Source: Xanthobacteraceae bacterium
GTDB lineage: Bacteria > Pseudomonadota > Alphaproteobacteria > Rhizobiales > Xanthobacteraceae
Direction of reading: 5' to 3'
DNA: 41,658 bases
NCBI GenBank assembly: GCA_030038415.1
Contig: JASHOX010000003.1
Span: 1 to 41,658, forward strand
The position numbers and the translations under genes were made by a program. A model generated the notes under the pieces. The model worked only from the letters and a program-made list of their open reading frames with translations, was not told where the DNA came from and ran no database searches. Below, piece after piece: positions 1 through 9,040 of this stretch; the stretch's first letter is position 1; each line of letters starts with the position of its first letter.

Positions 1-100
1 TGTGGTGTGCGGTAAAATAGTCGAGCAGCGTACGAGCGACCGTGGTTTTGCCTACGCCGCCCTTGTCGGCACCGACCAAAATCAGAGCTGGTTTAGCCAT
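1..100 (-). CDS. ParA-like P-loop ATPase (N-terminal fragment)
   Basis: Only the first 33 codons lie in the window; the gene runs off the left edge. The N-terminus reads MAKPALILVGADKGGVGKTT, a deviant Walker A box (KGGVGKTT, residues 14-21) typical of ParA/MinD/Soj ATPases. A Shine-Dalgarno-like GAGGG lies about 7 bases upstream of the ATG. This family uses ATP-dependent dimerisation to position DNA, plasmids or complexes, but the fragment cannot say which. A TTAAGGTTAA motif about 140 bases upstream (238-247) holds a TTAACC half-site on the gene's strand, as in CtrA targets; that is weak. No parB is visible. Confidence 0.75.
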   Translation of the reverse strand, partial: MAKPALILVGADKGGVGKTTVARTLLDYFTAHH

Positions 101-263
101 AACGAACCCTCACTGACGCGCCTTGAGTCGCGTCCTCCGTCCTTGACTTTCGCTTCTACACAGCCGCGCGGCGGTTTGGAAGCGTTATCGTCTGCCCAAG
201 CGCCAGGGAGCACGATTTTGCGGTTATTTGTAATTTGTTAAGGTTAATACCGCTACGGAGCTG

Positions 264-1475
264 CTAGTTGCTGCGGTGCGGTCCCCAGGGGCCGAGCGCC
301 GATTCGGCGGACGGCAACGAGGTCGGCTGCGGCGAAGCTCCTGTCGCCGGGTCCGACCAGGGTCCAGGGCTGGCGGAAGCCTCGTTTGGCGCATTTTCGG
401 GTCCCCAAGGACCGCCTGATGCGCCGACCGCCCAGTCAGCCGACGGTTCGGAGAGGGCTGATTGACCGTCGGTCGCATCGTTTAGGGTCGGCGGCAGTGC
501 GAGCGGGCCAGGATCGTGGCCACCGGCGAATTTGACCAGCGCCGCGACGCGACTTTCCACGCTCGGATGGGTGTCGAACAGCTCGCCGAAGCCTTCGCGC
601 GGGTTGTCGATGCACATTTCCATCACGGCGGAGGTCGCGCGCTTAAGCTCGCCGCGGCCTTCGATCTTGCGCAGCGCCGAGATCATGGCGTCGGGGTTCT
701 TGGTCAACTCCACCGAACCGGCATCGGCCAGGTATTCGCGCGAGCGCGACAAAGCCAGCCGAATGACAAAGGACAGCACATAGGCCACCACCAGGAGGCC
801 AACGGCGATCAGGATCGCCAGCCCCGCGCCACTGCCGCCGCGGCGCTCGGAGCGCGAGCCGCCGAAGCTGAAGCCGTTATAAAACCAAAGCCGAAACACC
901 AACTCGGCGAAGAACGACACCACCCCGGCAATGATGACGGCGATCACCATCATGCGGACGTCGCCGTTGCGGATATGCGTCAGCTCGTGGCCGAGCACCG
1001 ATTCGATCTCGGCGTCGTCGAGCGTTTTGAGGAGCCCCGTGGTTACGGTGATGGAATATTGCTTGGGGCTCATCCCGGTGGCGAAGGCATTGAGCGCGTC
1101 CGAATCCATGATCTTCAGCCTGGGCGTCGGGATGCCGCGAGAAATGCAGAGATTTTCCAGGATATTGTGGAGCCGCGGCTCATCGCGGCGCTCGACTTCG
1201 CGGCCGCCGGTCAAGGCATCGATCATGTCCTGGTGAAAATAATAGGCGATGACGATCCATAGCGTCGCGCCCACCGTCGCGAACGGCGCCGCTTTGATGA
1301 AGTCGATCCAGGCGAGCCGCAGAAGCGTATCGATGTCGGCATTGACGGATAGGCCCTCGGCCGCCAGCGCGCCGGCATAGACCAGCACATAGACGAGGAA
1401 GAACAGCCCGGCGAGCAGGATGATCGAACGCCGGCGGTTCGACTGGATGTGACTGTAGAGACCGTAGGCGGCCAT
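264..1475 (-). CDS. M48 family membrane zinc metalloprotease
   Basis: This 403-residue protein is an HtpX/Ste24-like membrane protease expected to degrade damaged or misfolded membrane proteins. The catalytic zinc site is HELTH (H163, E164, H167), with the likely third ligand E247 in SREYLADAGS. Hydrophobic stretches near residues 17-36, 65-80, 175-195 and 217-240 suggest four membrane segments. Family members often end soon after the protease domain; here the last ~80 residues form a proline- and alanine-rich tail with three GPW motifs, including the C-terminal GPWGPHRSN. It lies 24 bases downstream of lemA on the same strand, a pairing common for M48 proteases. No good Shine-Dalgarno precedes the ATG, so it may be translationally coupled. 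Confidence 0.9.
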   Translation of the reverse strand: MAAYGLYSHIQSNRRRSIILLAGLFFLVYVLVYAGALAAEGLSVNADIDTLLRLAWIDFIKAAPFATVGATLWIVIAYYFHQDMIDALTGGREVERRDEPRLHNILENLCISRGIPTPRLKIMDSDALNAFATGMSPKQYSITVTTGLLKTLDDAEIESVLGHELTHIRNGDVRMMVIAVIIAGVVSFFAELVFRLWFYNGFSFGGSRSERRGGSGAGLAILIAVGLLVVAYVLSFVIRLALSRSREYLADAGSVELTKNPDAMISALRKIEGRGELKRATSAVMEMCIDNPREGFGELFDTHPSVESRVAALVKFAGGHDPGPLALPPTLNDATDGQSALSEPSADWAVGASGGPWGPENAPNEASASPGPWSDPATGASPQPTSLPSAESALGPWGPHRSN

Positions 1476-1499
1476 GGTTCAGCCCGGAATGACCTAAGG

Positions 1500-2063
1500 C
1501 TAAAACTTGACCGCGGGCGCCGCGGTTTCGGCCTGGCGATCGGCGCCGAGATCGAAATAATCCTTCTGTGCAAAGCCGAAGGAGGCGGCGAACAAAGCGG
1601 CGGGGAAGCGCTGGATGCCGGCGTTGTATTCCTGCACCGCATTGTTGAAGAAGCGCCGCGACGCGGCGATCTTGTTTTCGAGATCGGTCAGCTCCGCCTG
1701 CAATTGCTGGAAATTCTCGTTGGCCTTGAGGTTCGGATAGGCTTCGGACAACGCAAACAGCTGGCGCAGGGCGCCGGAGAGCATGTTTTCGGCCGCCGCC
1801 TGCTGCGCCGGTCCCTGTGCCGACACCGCCGCATTGCGGGCCTTGACCACCTCGTCGAGGGTGCCGCGTTCATGGGCGGCGTAGCCTTTAACCGTCTCGA
1901 CCAAGTTGGGAATGAGGTCGTGCCGCTGCCGCAGCTGCACGTCGATATCGGCAAAGGCCTCGTTGACCCGCTGCCGCATGGAAACGAGGCCGTTATAGAC
2001 GGTGATCGCCCATAAAACGACGACGACGATCACGGCGAGAACGATGATGGTCGAGGTGGACAT
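1500..2063 (-). CDS. lemA: LemA family protein
   Basis: This 187-residue protein begins with a single hydrophobic anchor (residues about 5-22) followed by a long helical domain. It carries LemA family hallmarks: VYNGLVSMRQRVNEAFADID and RHDLIPNLVETVKGYA. LemA proteins are membrane-anchored with a mostly exported helical bundle; their biochemical role is not established. A clear AAGGAG lies 6 bases before the ATG. The gene is first of a two-gene minus-strand unit with the M48 protease. Confidence 0.93.
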   Translation of the reverse strand: MSTSTIIVLAVIVVVVLWAITVYNGLVSMRQRVNEAFADIDVQLRQRHDLIPNLVETVKGYAAHERGTLDEVVKARNAAVSAQGPAQQAAAENMLSGALRQLFALSEAYPNLKANENFQQLQAELTDLENKIAASRRFFNNAVQEYNAGIQRFPAALFAASFGFAQKDYFDLGADRQAETAAPAVKF

Positions 2064-2296
2064 TATGGGCTCCTTAAAAGCGGATCGGCGAAATGGGACA
2101 GTGCGATGCGGCCGGTTTATGGCCCGCGAGCGATAGATAGTCGCAGTTTATGACGGCCGCGAGCGCCCATAAGTTCAATTGTGTGTCGCCGCCGTACCTC
2201 TAGGGCGGCCCGCGGCGCCGTTAAGGTTAGCTCCGGATCGGCATCGCGGCGATGGCGCGCGTCGGTTAGGGATTCACCCTAAACAGGTGGATGCCA

Positions 2297-2653
2297 ATGT
2301 CCGAGTCTTATCTCGATTCTGGGCCGTCGGATCAGGTCGGTGGCGGGGCGGTGCTGCCAGGGCCGTTGAGCGCCGCGCCGCCGCGCCGTCGTGTCACCGA
2401 TAGGATCGCCGAAGATACCGCGGCGCTGACGCGCTTCGAGCATGAGCAGCTCGCCCGCGAATTCGCCGATATCGAGCGCGCCAGCGCCGCGCTGCGCTTG
2501 GGCGAGCCGGCGCTACAATCCTGGACCAAGCCGGCAGCGCCGGCGGCTGCTAAAAGGCCGCGGCCGCTGTGGCTTCTGATCGGTATTTTGTGGTTGTCGA
2601 CCGCGCTCGTTGCCGTCGGTGCCGTTGCCGCTATCGCCACTCTTGCGGGATAA
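2297..2653 (+). CDS. hypothetical single-span membrane protein
   Basis: I do not recognise a family. The product is about 118 residues: a disordered, proline-rich N-terminus, a charged helical middle (residues about 35-75, rich in E, R and A), and one C-terminal transmembrane helix (about residues 93-117, LWLLIGILWLSTALVAVGAV) with almost no tail. This tail-anchored layout would leave the helical part in the cytoplasm. The ATG at 2297 is preferred to the in-frame ATG at 2291 because AGGTGG (2285-2290) then has a 6-base spacer. It stands alone between minus-strand genes. Confidence 0.6.
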   Translation: MSESYLDSGPSDQVGGGAVLPGPLSAAPPRRRVTDRIAEDTAALTRFEHEQLAREFADIERASAALRLGEPALQSWTKPAAPAAAKRPRPLWLLIGILWLSTALVAVGAVAAIATLAG

Positions 2654-2665
2654 CGCCTAAGCCGC

Positions 2666-4177
2666 TCAATACGCGTTGCGGTATGCCTCGGGCGACAACA
2701 GCGTGCGGGCGATGATTTTCAGGTCGAGCCAGAGCGACCAATTGTCGACATAGAACAGGTCGTACTCGACACGCTTCCTAATTTTCTCGTCGCTGTCGAT
2801 CTCGCCACGATAGCCGTTGATCTGCGCCCAGCCGGTGATCCCGGGTTTGACGTTGTGGCGGCGGGCATAAAGCGAAATGCGCCGCTCGTAGTCATGGTCA
2901 TGCGACAGCGCGTGCGGCCGCGGGCCGACCAGCGACATGTCGCCGGCGAGCACGTTGAACAGCTGCGGAATTTCATCGATGTTCCAGCGCCGCAGCCAGC
3001 GACCGATTCGGGTCAGGCGCGGATCGTCGCGGGTCGTCTGCGGCACCACGGCGCCGTCCTCCAAGGCCCGCATGGTGCGGAATTTGATGATGCGGAACGG
3101 CTGCTGATTGAAGCCATAGCGGCGCTGCACGAAGAAGATCGGGCCGGGACTGTCAAGCTTGATGAGGATCGCGACGATGACGAACAGCGGCGTTAGCGCG
3201 ATCAGCGCCAGCGACGCGAAGACAAGATCGAAGAGGCGCTTTTGCACCACCTCGGCGCGCGACAGCGGCAGACGCGTCAGTTGCAGGCTCGCCAGCGGCC
3301 CGACCTTGGCGAGTTCGACCTCGTCAAATTTGTGCAGGATTTGCTCAGGGCCGAGATGGATTTCGACCGGCAGCGCCAAAAAGGTCTCGGCGCAGCGATC
3401 GATGATCTCGGTGGCTGACCACGGCAGCAGCAAATAGATCGCATCGGGCTCGAGGCTGCGCACGCTGGCGGCGGCCTCGGCAAGGTCGCGGTCGAGCGCG
3501 GCGCGCCTTGTCTCGACCGACGCCGTGGCCGGTACCGGAGTGAGGAAGCGGCAGCCGACGATGGCGAGCCCCAGCGTCCACGGCTCGTAATGCTGGACGA
3601 AGGCGCCGATATGCGCGCCGGTGCCGATCAGGCAGATACGCTGCGCCGAAACCAGTCCCGCGGCGCGCGCCAGTGCGGTGACGCGCACGATGACAAAGCG
3701 CGACACGACGAGAGCGGCTAGCGTCACGAAGTAGAACAGCACGATCCATCCGCGCGAATAGTCGACGCTGACCTGCGCCATGAAGCCGAGCATGAGCAGA
3801 CAGATCAGCGTGACGTTCCACAATTGGATGGTGCGGCGGGCATGCGGCTTGAACGCGAAGAAATTCGGCATCCGGTATTCGCCGCGAAACACGTTGGAGA
3901 TGGTGAATATGCTCGCCGCCAAGAGCCCGACCTGGACGCAGCGCGAGATTTCGTCGATGTCGCCGTAGGCGATGCGGTAATAGACGATGCCGGTAATGCC
4001 GGACATCGCCACAATGAGCGCGACGTCGATGAGGAAGATGGCGATCGAAAAAGTGCCGCGCGACAGCGAGGCCCAGGCGCGCAGCAACCGGCTCGTTTCC
4101 GGCGGAGATGCCAGCGTGTAACTGGGTTGAATGTTCATCGGCGCGACGCTTGGCTGTAGCGTTTTGGACGAACGCAT
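2666..4177 (-). CDS. undecaprenyl-phosphate sugar-1-phosphate transferase (WcaJ/ExoY type)
   Basis: About 503 residues, matching polyisoprenyl-phosphate hexose-1-phosphate transferases that start exopolysaccharide or O-unit synthesis by moving a sugar phosphate from a UDP-sugar to undecaprenyl phosphate. The N-terminal third has several membrane segments, the middle resembles the nucleotide-binding-like domain of WcaJ, and after one more hydrophobic segment the catalytic domain shows IIKFRTM, DEIPQLFNVLAGDMSLVGPR and KPGITGWAQINGYRGE. The ATG at 4177 (MRSSKTLQ) was chosen over a low-complexity 34-residue extension; 4138 (MNIQPSY) is also possible. No other polysaccharide genes adjoin it. Confidence 0.88.
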   Translation of the reverse strand: MRSSKTLQPSVAPMNIQPSYTLASPPETSRLLRAWASLSRGTFSIAIFLIDVALIVAMSGITGIVYYRIAYGDIDEISRCVQVGLLAASIFTISNVFRGEYRMPNFFAFKPHARRTIQLWNVTLICLLMLGFMAQVSVDYSRGWIVLFYFVTLAALVVSRFVIVRVTALARAAGLVSAQRICLIGTGAHIGAFVQHYEPWTLGLAIVGCRFLTPVPATASVETRRAALDRDLAEAAASVRSLEPDAIYLLLPWSATEIIDRCAETFLALPVEIHLGPEQILHKFDEVELAKVGPLASLQLTRLPLSRAEVVQKRLFDLVFASLALIALTPLFVIVAILIKLDSPGPIFFVQRRYGFNQQPFRIIKFRTMRALEDGAVVPQTTRDDPRLTRIGRWLRRWNIDEIPQLFNVLAGDMSLVGPRPHALSHDHDYERRISLYARRHNVKPGITGWAQINGYRGEIDSDEKIRKRVEYDLFYVDNWSLWLDLKIIARTLLSPEAYRNAY

Positions 4178-4360
4178 TCCGCCGCCGCCCCGGAATGAGA
4201 CAGCGCGGAAGCTTGAAGCCGGTGGCTCGCCAGAACCGTGCCAGCGGCGCTGCCATGCGCGCATCGCGCAGACGCACACGTTCCGCGCCGTGTTAAGATT
4301 AATCGGCCGGCTGGCGCCGGCTCAAAACGGACGTAAGCTTAAAGGGGCTTGGGGAGGACC

Positions 4361-5344
4361 ATGCAGGGCAAGATCGCACTCGAAGAACACTTCGCCATTC
4401 CGGAAACCGCCGAGGACTCCATGGGTTATTTCCCGGAGCCGGTGCAGCGCGAAGTCAGAGAGCGCAACGCGGATATCCACGGCAGGCGGCTTGCTCTGAT
4501 GGACGAGTACGGCATCGAGATGATGATCCTGTCGCTCAACGCGCCGGCGGTACAGGCCATTCCCGACAAGGCGCGCGCCGCCGAAGTCGCGCGCAAGGCC
4601 AACGACTTTCTCGCCGAACAGGTGCAAAGGCGTCCCGGCCGCTTTCAGGGTTTTGCCGCGCTCGCTATGCAGGATCCCGATGTGGCCGCACGTGAGCTGG
4701 AGCGCTGCGTCAAGGAGCTCGGCTTCCGCGGCGCACTGGTCAACGGGTTTTCGCAAGCCGGCGACGCCGAGACCGTGGTCTATTACGACCTGCCGCAATA
4801 CCGGCCGTTCTGGGCGACGGTGGAACGGCTCAATGTGCCGTTTTATTTGCACCCGCGTAATCCGGTGCCGCGCGACGCGCGGATTTATGACGGCCATCCG
4901 TGGCTATTGGGACCGATCTGGGCCTTCGGGCAGGAGACGGCCGTGCATGCCTTACGGCTGATGGCCTCGGGCCTGTTCGACGCTCATCCGCGGCTCAACA
5001 TCATCCTCGGCCATATGGGCGAGAATCTCCCCTATGGGATTTGGCGCGTCGACAATTCCAATGCCTGGATTCCCAACCGCAACAAGTGGCCGGCGAAGAA
5101 GCGACTGGGCGAATATTTCTCGTCCAACTTCTTCCTCACGACCTCGGGCAATTTCCGCACCCAGGCGCTGATGAACGCGATGCTGGAAATTGGCGCCGAC
5201 CGTATCATGTTCTCGACCGACTGGCCGTTCGAGAACGTCGATCACGCCGCCAACTGGTTCGACGCCTGCCCAATCAGCGAGAACGACCGGTTCAAGATCG
5301 GGCGCAGCAATGCACGGCGGCTATTTAAGCTCGGGAACGAGTAA
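4361..5344 (+). CDS. gamma-resorcylate (2,6-dihydroxybenzoate) decarboxylase-like amidohydrolase
   Basis: At 327 residues this matches the length and sequence style of metal-dependent gamma-resorcylate decarboxylases, which reversibly decarboxylate 2,6-dihydroxybenzoate to resorcinol. The expected metal ligands fall at the family numbering: E8 and H10 (LEEH), H164 (FYLHPRNP), H218 (ILGHMGE) and D287 (STDWPFEN); R229 is also kept. GGGGAGG sits 3 bases before the ATG. No resorcinol hydroxylase or ring-cleavage gene is nearby, so the substrate could be another ortho-hydroxybenzoate. It ends 12 bases from the convergent smc stop. Family assignment is firm, exact substrate less so. Confidence 0.85.
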   Translation: MQGKIALEEHFAIPETAEDSMGYFPEPVQREVRERNADIHGRRLALMDEYGIEMMILSLNAPAVQAIPDKARAAEVARKANDFLAEQVQRRPGRFQGFAALAMQDPDVAARELERCVKELGFRGALVNGFSQAGDAETVVYYDLPQYRPFWATVERLNVPFYLHPRNPVPRDARIYDGHPWLLGPIWAFGQETAVHALRLMASGLFDAHPRLNIILGHMGENLPYGIWRVDNSNAWIPNRNKWPAKKRLGEYFSSNFFLTTSGNFRTQALMNAMLEIGADRIMFSTDWPFENVDHAANWFDACPISENDRFKIGRSNARRLFKLGNE

Positions 5345-5356
5345 GGTGTTAATGCG

Positions 5357-8300
5357 CTAGCTGGCCTCGCGCAGCTTCACGGCGCCTTCCAGGTCGACGG
5401 ACACAAGCTGCGACACGCCGCGCTCCGCCATGGTGACGCCGTAGAGCCGGTTCATGCGCGCCATGGTGATCGGGTTGTGGGTGATGATGATGAAGCGGGT
5501 GTCGGTGGAGCGCGTCATCTCGTCAAGGAGCGTGCAGAAGCGCTCGACGTTGTAATCGTCGAGCGGGGCGTCGACCTCGTCGAGCACGCAGATCGGCGCC
5601 GGATTGGTCAGGAACACCGCAAAGATCAAAGCCAACGCGGTGAGCGCCTGCTCGCCGCCGGAGAGGAGCGACAGCGTCGCCGGCTTCTTGCCCGGCGGTT
5701 TTGCCATGATTTCGAGCCCGGCTTCCAGCGGGTCTTCGCTTTCGATCAGTTGCAGCTCGGCATTGCCGCCGCCGAACAGTTCGGTGAACAGCTTCTTGAA
5801 ATTCTCGTGCACGGTCTGGAACGAGGCAAGGAGCCGTTCGCGCGCTTCGTGGTTGAGGCTGTGGATGCCCTGGCGCAACCGGCGGATCGCTTCCACCAGA
5901 TCGTCGCGCTCGCCGGTCAGCTTTTGGTGCTGGCCCTCGACCTCGCGCAATTCCTGTTCGGCAAGTAGATTGACCGAGCCGAGCCGCTCGCGCTCCTGCT
6001 TGATGCGCTCGATCTTGGCCTCGACCTCGGCGATCGACGGGGTCTCGGCGTCGGGCTTGAGCTCGGCGACTTCCGCCGCGCTCGCCGGCTCGACTTGCAG
6101 GATTTCGCGGATTTCGTGCTCGATATCGGCGAGCCGGCGGCGGGCGCCGTCGTGACGCTCCTCGCCGCGCGCGGCCTCCGCGCGCGCTTCGCCAACCGCT
6201 TCCAGAGCGAGGCGCGCCGCCTTGTCGGCCTCGGCAAGATCGGTCTCGGCCGCCGCGAGTTGATCGGCGGCGGCGCGGCGTTCGACGGCCGCGATTTCGA
6301 TCTCGCCGATCAGCGCCTGACGCTGGCTTTCGAACTTTCGCGGCGCGTCGATCAATTCGGCGCGTTCGTTGGCCGCCTCGTCGGTGCGCCGGGCCAGCGT
6401 GGCGATCTGTGCGGCGGCATTGTCGTTGCGGTTGTTCCATTCCTGCCGCTCGGCGGCGATGGCGCGCAGCCTGTGGTTGGCAAGCTCGGATTCGCGCGCG
6501 ATCGCCTGCGCCTCGCCGCGCTGCTCGGCGCAGGTCGCACGCTCGCGCGCGATCGCGGCATTGATGTCGGCAAGCTTGCTTTCGATTGCCGCGGCGTCCG
6601 GCAGAGCGGCGAACGCCGCCTCCGCCTCTGCGCGCGCGAACTTGGTCTCGTCACGTGCCGCACCGATGCGCTGCCGCGCTTCTTGCAGCGCCGAAATGCG
6701 CGCTGCATTGCGGCTGATCTCGCGCTCGGCGGCGGCATGCTGTTCGCGCGCGGCATCAGTCCGGTGCTGGGCCTCCCGCCAGCGGGCGCGGGCCTCGGTT
6801 TCCGCCGCAGCCGCGGCGGTCAGCGCCGCCTCTGCGGCGTCGACGACGCTGCGTTTGCCGTCAAGCTCGATGCGGGCACTGGCAAGCTCGCTCTCAATCG
6901 CTTGCAGGCGGCCGCGTTCGGCGAGCCGGCGCGCCGCGCCGGTCGGCGCATGGGCGGCAACCGCGAAGCCGTCCCAACGCCAAAAATCGCCTTCGCGCGA
7001 CACCAGCCGCTGGCCGGGCTTGAGCAGGCCGGCAAGCCGCGGTCCGTCGGCGCGTTCGACCACGCCGATCTGGGCGAGGCGGCGCGTCAGTTCCTCGGGC
7101 GCCTTGACATATTCCGACAGCGCCATGACGCCGTCCGGCAGGCGCGGATCGGACGGATCGAGCACAGCTCCCGCCCAGTGCATGGGCGCCGATGAGCCCA
7201 CCGGAGCGTCAAGATCGTCGCCCAAAGCGGCGCCGAGCGCTTTTTCGTAGCCTTCGGTCACGGTAATGGCGTCCATCACCGGCGGCCACAGATTCTTGCT
7301 CTCGACCGCGAGCAGCTTGCCGATAGTCTTGGCTTCGGTTTCAAGCCGCTGCACGCTCTTCTCGACGGCGGCGAGCGGCGTGCGTGCCGCGTCGATGTCT
7401 TCGCGGGCGTGCCGATGCGCGGCTTCCGCGGCGTGCGCCGCAGTTTCAGCCTCGGCAAGCGCCGCTTGGGCTTCGGCAACGACCGTCGCCAGCGCCGGCA
7501 GGTCTGGCGCGCCGGAATCGGTCGCGGCAAGGCCGGCTTCGATATTGGCGAACTCGGCCTCGAGCCGCGTGCCGCGTTCTTCGTGCTCGCGCAAGGCGGC
7601 CTGCAACTGATTGCGGCGCGCGGTGAGATCGGCGAGCGCGCCGGTCAATTCGGTAAAGGATTTTTCCGAGCCGGCTAGCGTTGCGTCCGCCGCCGAGACG
7701 CGGGCATTGGCGTCGGCAAGCCGCGCACCGGTTTCCTGCGCCACCGCCGTCAGCGCCTTCTCCTCGGCATCGAGCCGCTGCAGCGCCGCCGCGGCGTCGG
7801 CTGCCAGCGCCCGCTCGCGTTGCAGGTCGGCTGCGAACTGCTCGATGCGGCGGTCGAGTTCGCCGATGCGCTCCTTGGCGCGGCCTTCCTCGCGCTCAAG
7901 CGTTTCGCGCGCAACGACGAGCCGTTGCAGGCCTGCGGCGGCTCTCGCTTCCGCCTCGCGCAAGGCCGGCAACCCGGCGGCGATTTGCGCCTGACGGGTC
8001 GAGGCTTGTGCCTGCTCGCCGGTGCGCGCCGCGACGATGCGGACGGCCTCGTCCTTGGCATGCCCGGTTTCGCCGACTTCGCCGCGTGCAGCGATCCAGC
8101 GCAAGTGGAACAGCAGCGCCTCGGTGCGGCGGACTTGTCCGGATATGTTGCGGTAACGTACCGCTTGCCGCGCCTGGGTTTTCAACGCCGCGACCTGGGC
8201 AGCCAATTGCCCGATGACGTCCTCGACCCGCGCCAAATTCTGCTCGGCCGCTTTGAGGCGGAGCTCCGCCTCATGGCGCCGTGCGTGCAGGCCGGAAATG

Positions 8301-8806
8301 CCGGCCGCTTCTTCGAGGACGCGGCGGCGTTGATCCGGCCGCGCCTGGATGATCTCGCCGATGCGGCCCTGGTGCACCAAAGCCGGCGACCGTGAGCCGG
8401 TCGAGGCGTCGGCGAATAAGACACCGACGTCGCGTGCGCGCACCTCGCGGCCGTTGACCCGGAAAGTCGAGCCATGTTCGCGTACGATGCGGCGGGAGAC
8501 TTCCAGCGTATCGAATTCGTTGAAGGAAGCGGGCGCCTTGCGGTCGCTATTGTCGATCGAGACCGTGACCTCGGCATGATTGCGGGCCGGCCGGCCAGCA
8601 TTGCCGGAAAAGATGACGTCGTCCATCTCTGCGGCGCGCATGGCCTTGTAGGACGCTTCGCCCATGACCCAGCGCACGGCCTCGACCAGATTGGATTTGC
8701 CGCAGCCGTTCGGGCCGACGACTCCAGTCAGCCCCGGTTCAATCTCGAAATCGGTCGGTTCGACAAAGGATTTGAAGCCGATCAGGCGCAGCCGCGTGAG
8801 CTTCAT
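5357..8806 (-). CDS. smc: chromosome segregation protein SMC
   Basis: A full-length SMC ATPase of about 1149 residues. It has the N-terminal Walker A GPNGCGKSN (residues 31-39), two long Ala/Glu/Arg-rich coiled coils, a hinge in the middle (around NLWPPVMDAITVTEGYEKAL to the FWRWDGFAV region), and the C-terminal ABC signature LLSGGEQALTALAL followed by Walker B PICVLDEVDAPLDD. SMC forms the condensin core with ScpA and ScpB, which are not in this window. The start at 8806 (MKLTRLRLIGFKSF) matches family N-termini; an in-frame ATG at 8830 would add eight residues. It is last in the DUF721/dsbA/smc block. Confidence 0.96.
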   Translation of the reverse strand: MKLTRLRLIGFKSFVEPTDFEIEPGLTGVVGPNGCGKSNLVEAVRWVMGEASYKAMRAAEMDDVIFSGNAGRPARNHAEVTVSIDNSDRKAPASFNEFDTLEVSRRIVREHGSTFRVNGREVRARDVGVLFADASTGSRSPALVHQGRIGEIIQARPDQRRRVLEEAAGISGLHARRHEAELRLKAAEQNLARVEDVIGQLAAQVAALKTQARQAVRYRNISGQVRRTEALLFHLRWIAARGEVGETGHAKDEAVRIVAARTGEQAQASTRQAQIAAGLPALREAEARAAAGLQRLVVARETLEREEGRAKERIGELDRRIEQFAADLQRERALAADAAAALQRLDAEEKALTAVAQETGARLADANARVSAADATLAGSEKSFTELTGALADLTARRNQLQAALREHEERGTRLEAEFANIEAGLAATDSGAPDLPALATVVAEAQAALAEAETAAHAAEAAHRHAREDIDAARTPLAAVEKSVQRLETEAKTIGKLLAVESKNLWPPVMDAITVTEGYEKALGAALGDDLDAPVGSSAPMHWAGAVLDPSDPRLPDGVMALSEYVKAPEELTRRLAQIGVVERADGPRLAGLLKPGQRLVSREGDFWRWDGFAVAAHAPTGAARRLAERGRLQAIESELASARIELDGKRSVVDAAEAALTAAAAAETEARARWREAQHRTDAAREQHAAAEREISRNAARISALQEARQRIGAARDETKFARAEAEAAFAALPDAAAIESKLADINAAIARERATCAEQRGEAQAIARESELANHRLRAIAAERQEWNNRNDNAAAQIATLARRTDEAANERAELIDAPRKFESQRQALIGEIEIAAVERRAAADQLAAAETDLAEADKAARLALEAVGEARAEAARGEERHDGARRRLADIEHEIREILQVEPASAAEVAELKPDAETPSIAEVEAKIERIKQERERLGSVNLLAEQELREVEGQHQKLTGERDDLVEAIRRLRQGIHSLNHEARERLLASFQTVHENFKKLFTELFGGGNAELQLIESEDPLEAGLEIMAKPPGKKPATLSLLSGGEQALTALALIFAVFLTNPAPICVLDEVDAPLDDYNVERFCTLLDEMTRSTDTRFIIITHNPITMARMNRLYGVTMAERGVSQLVSVDLEGAVKLREAS

Positions 8807-9040
8807 TCGCTTGGCACGTCCCTCTCCCATGCCGCGGCGGTGCAGGGAATCGTTAAATGCTCACGCCGAAAGCCGACACGCCTTCGGCGCGGGAGATGTG
8901 CCGCATCGGTGCGGAGAATGAATCGTCGGGTTTCCAAGCGCAACACGCGCCGCCGAATTATCCAGACCTTCCCGCTGCCGGGCTGCCTCCGGCGGTGCCC
9001 GGCGAACTCGCGGCCGGACCCGGGCTTAAGGCAAAAACCC

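Noticed and set aside
2666..4177. Start of an exopolysaccharide cluster
   Set aside because: Only one initiating transferase is present; flanking genes are unrelated.
5477..8395. Several long plus-strand frames inside smc
   Set aside because: They are antisense shadows of the coiled-coil codons; no ribosome site or domain supports them.
8847..8924. Two GANTC sites upstream of smc as a cell-cycle switch
   Set aside because: Two sites in a 234-base gap is near chance at this GC, unlike the tight cluster at ccrM.
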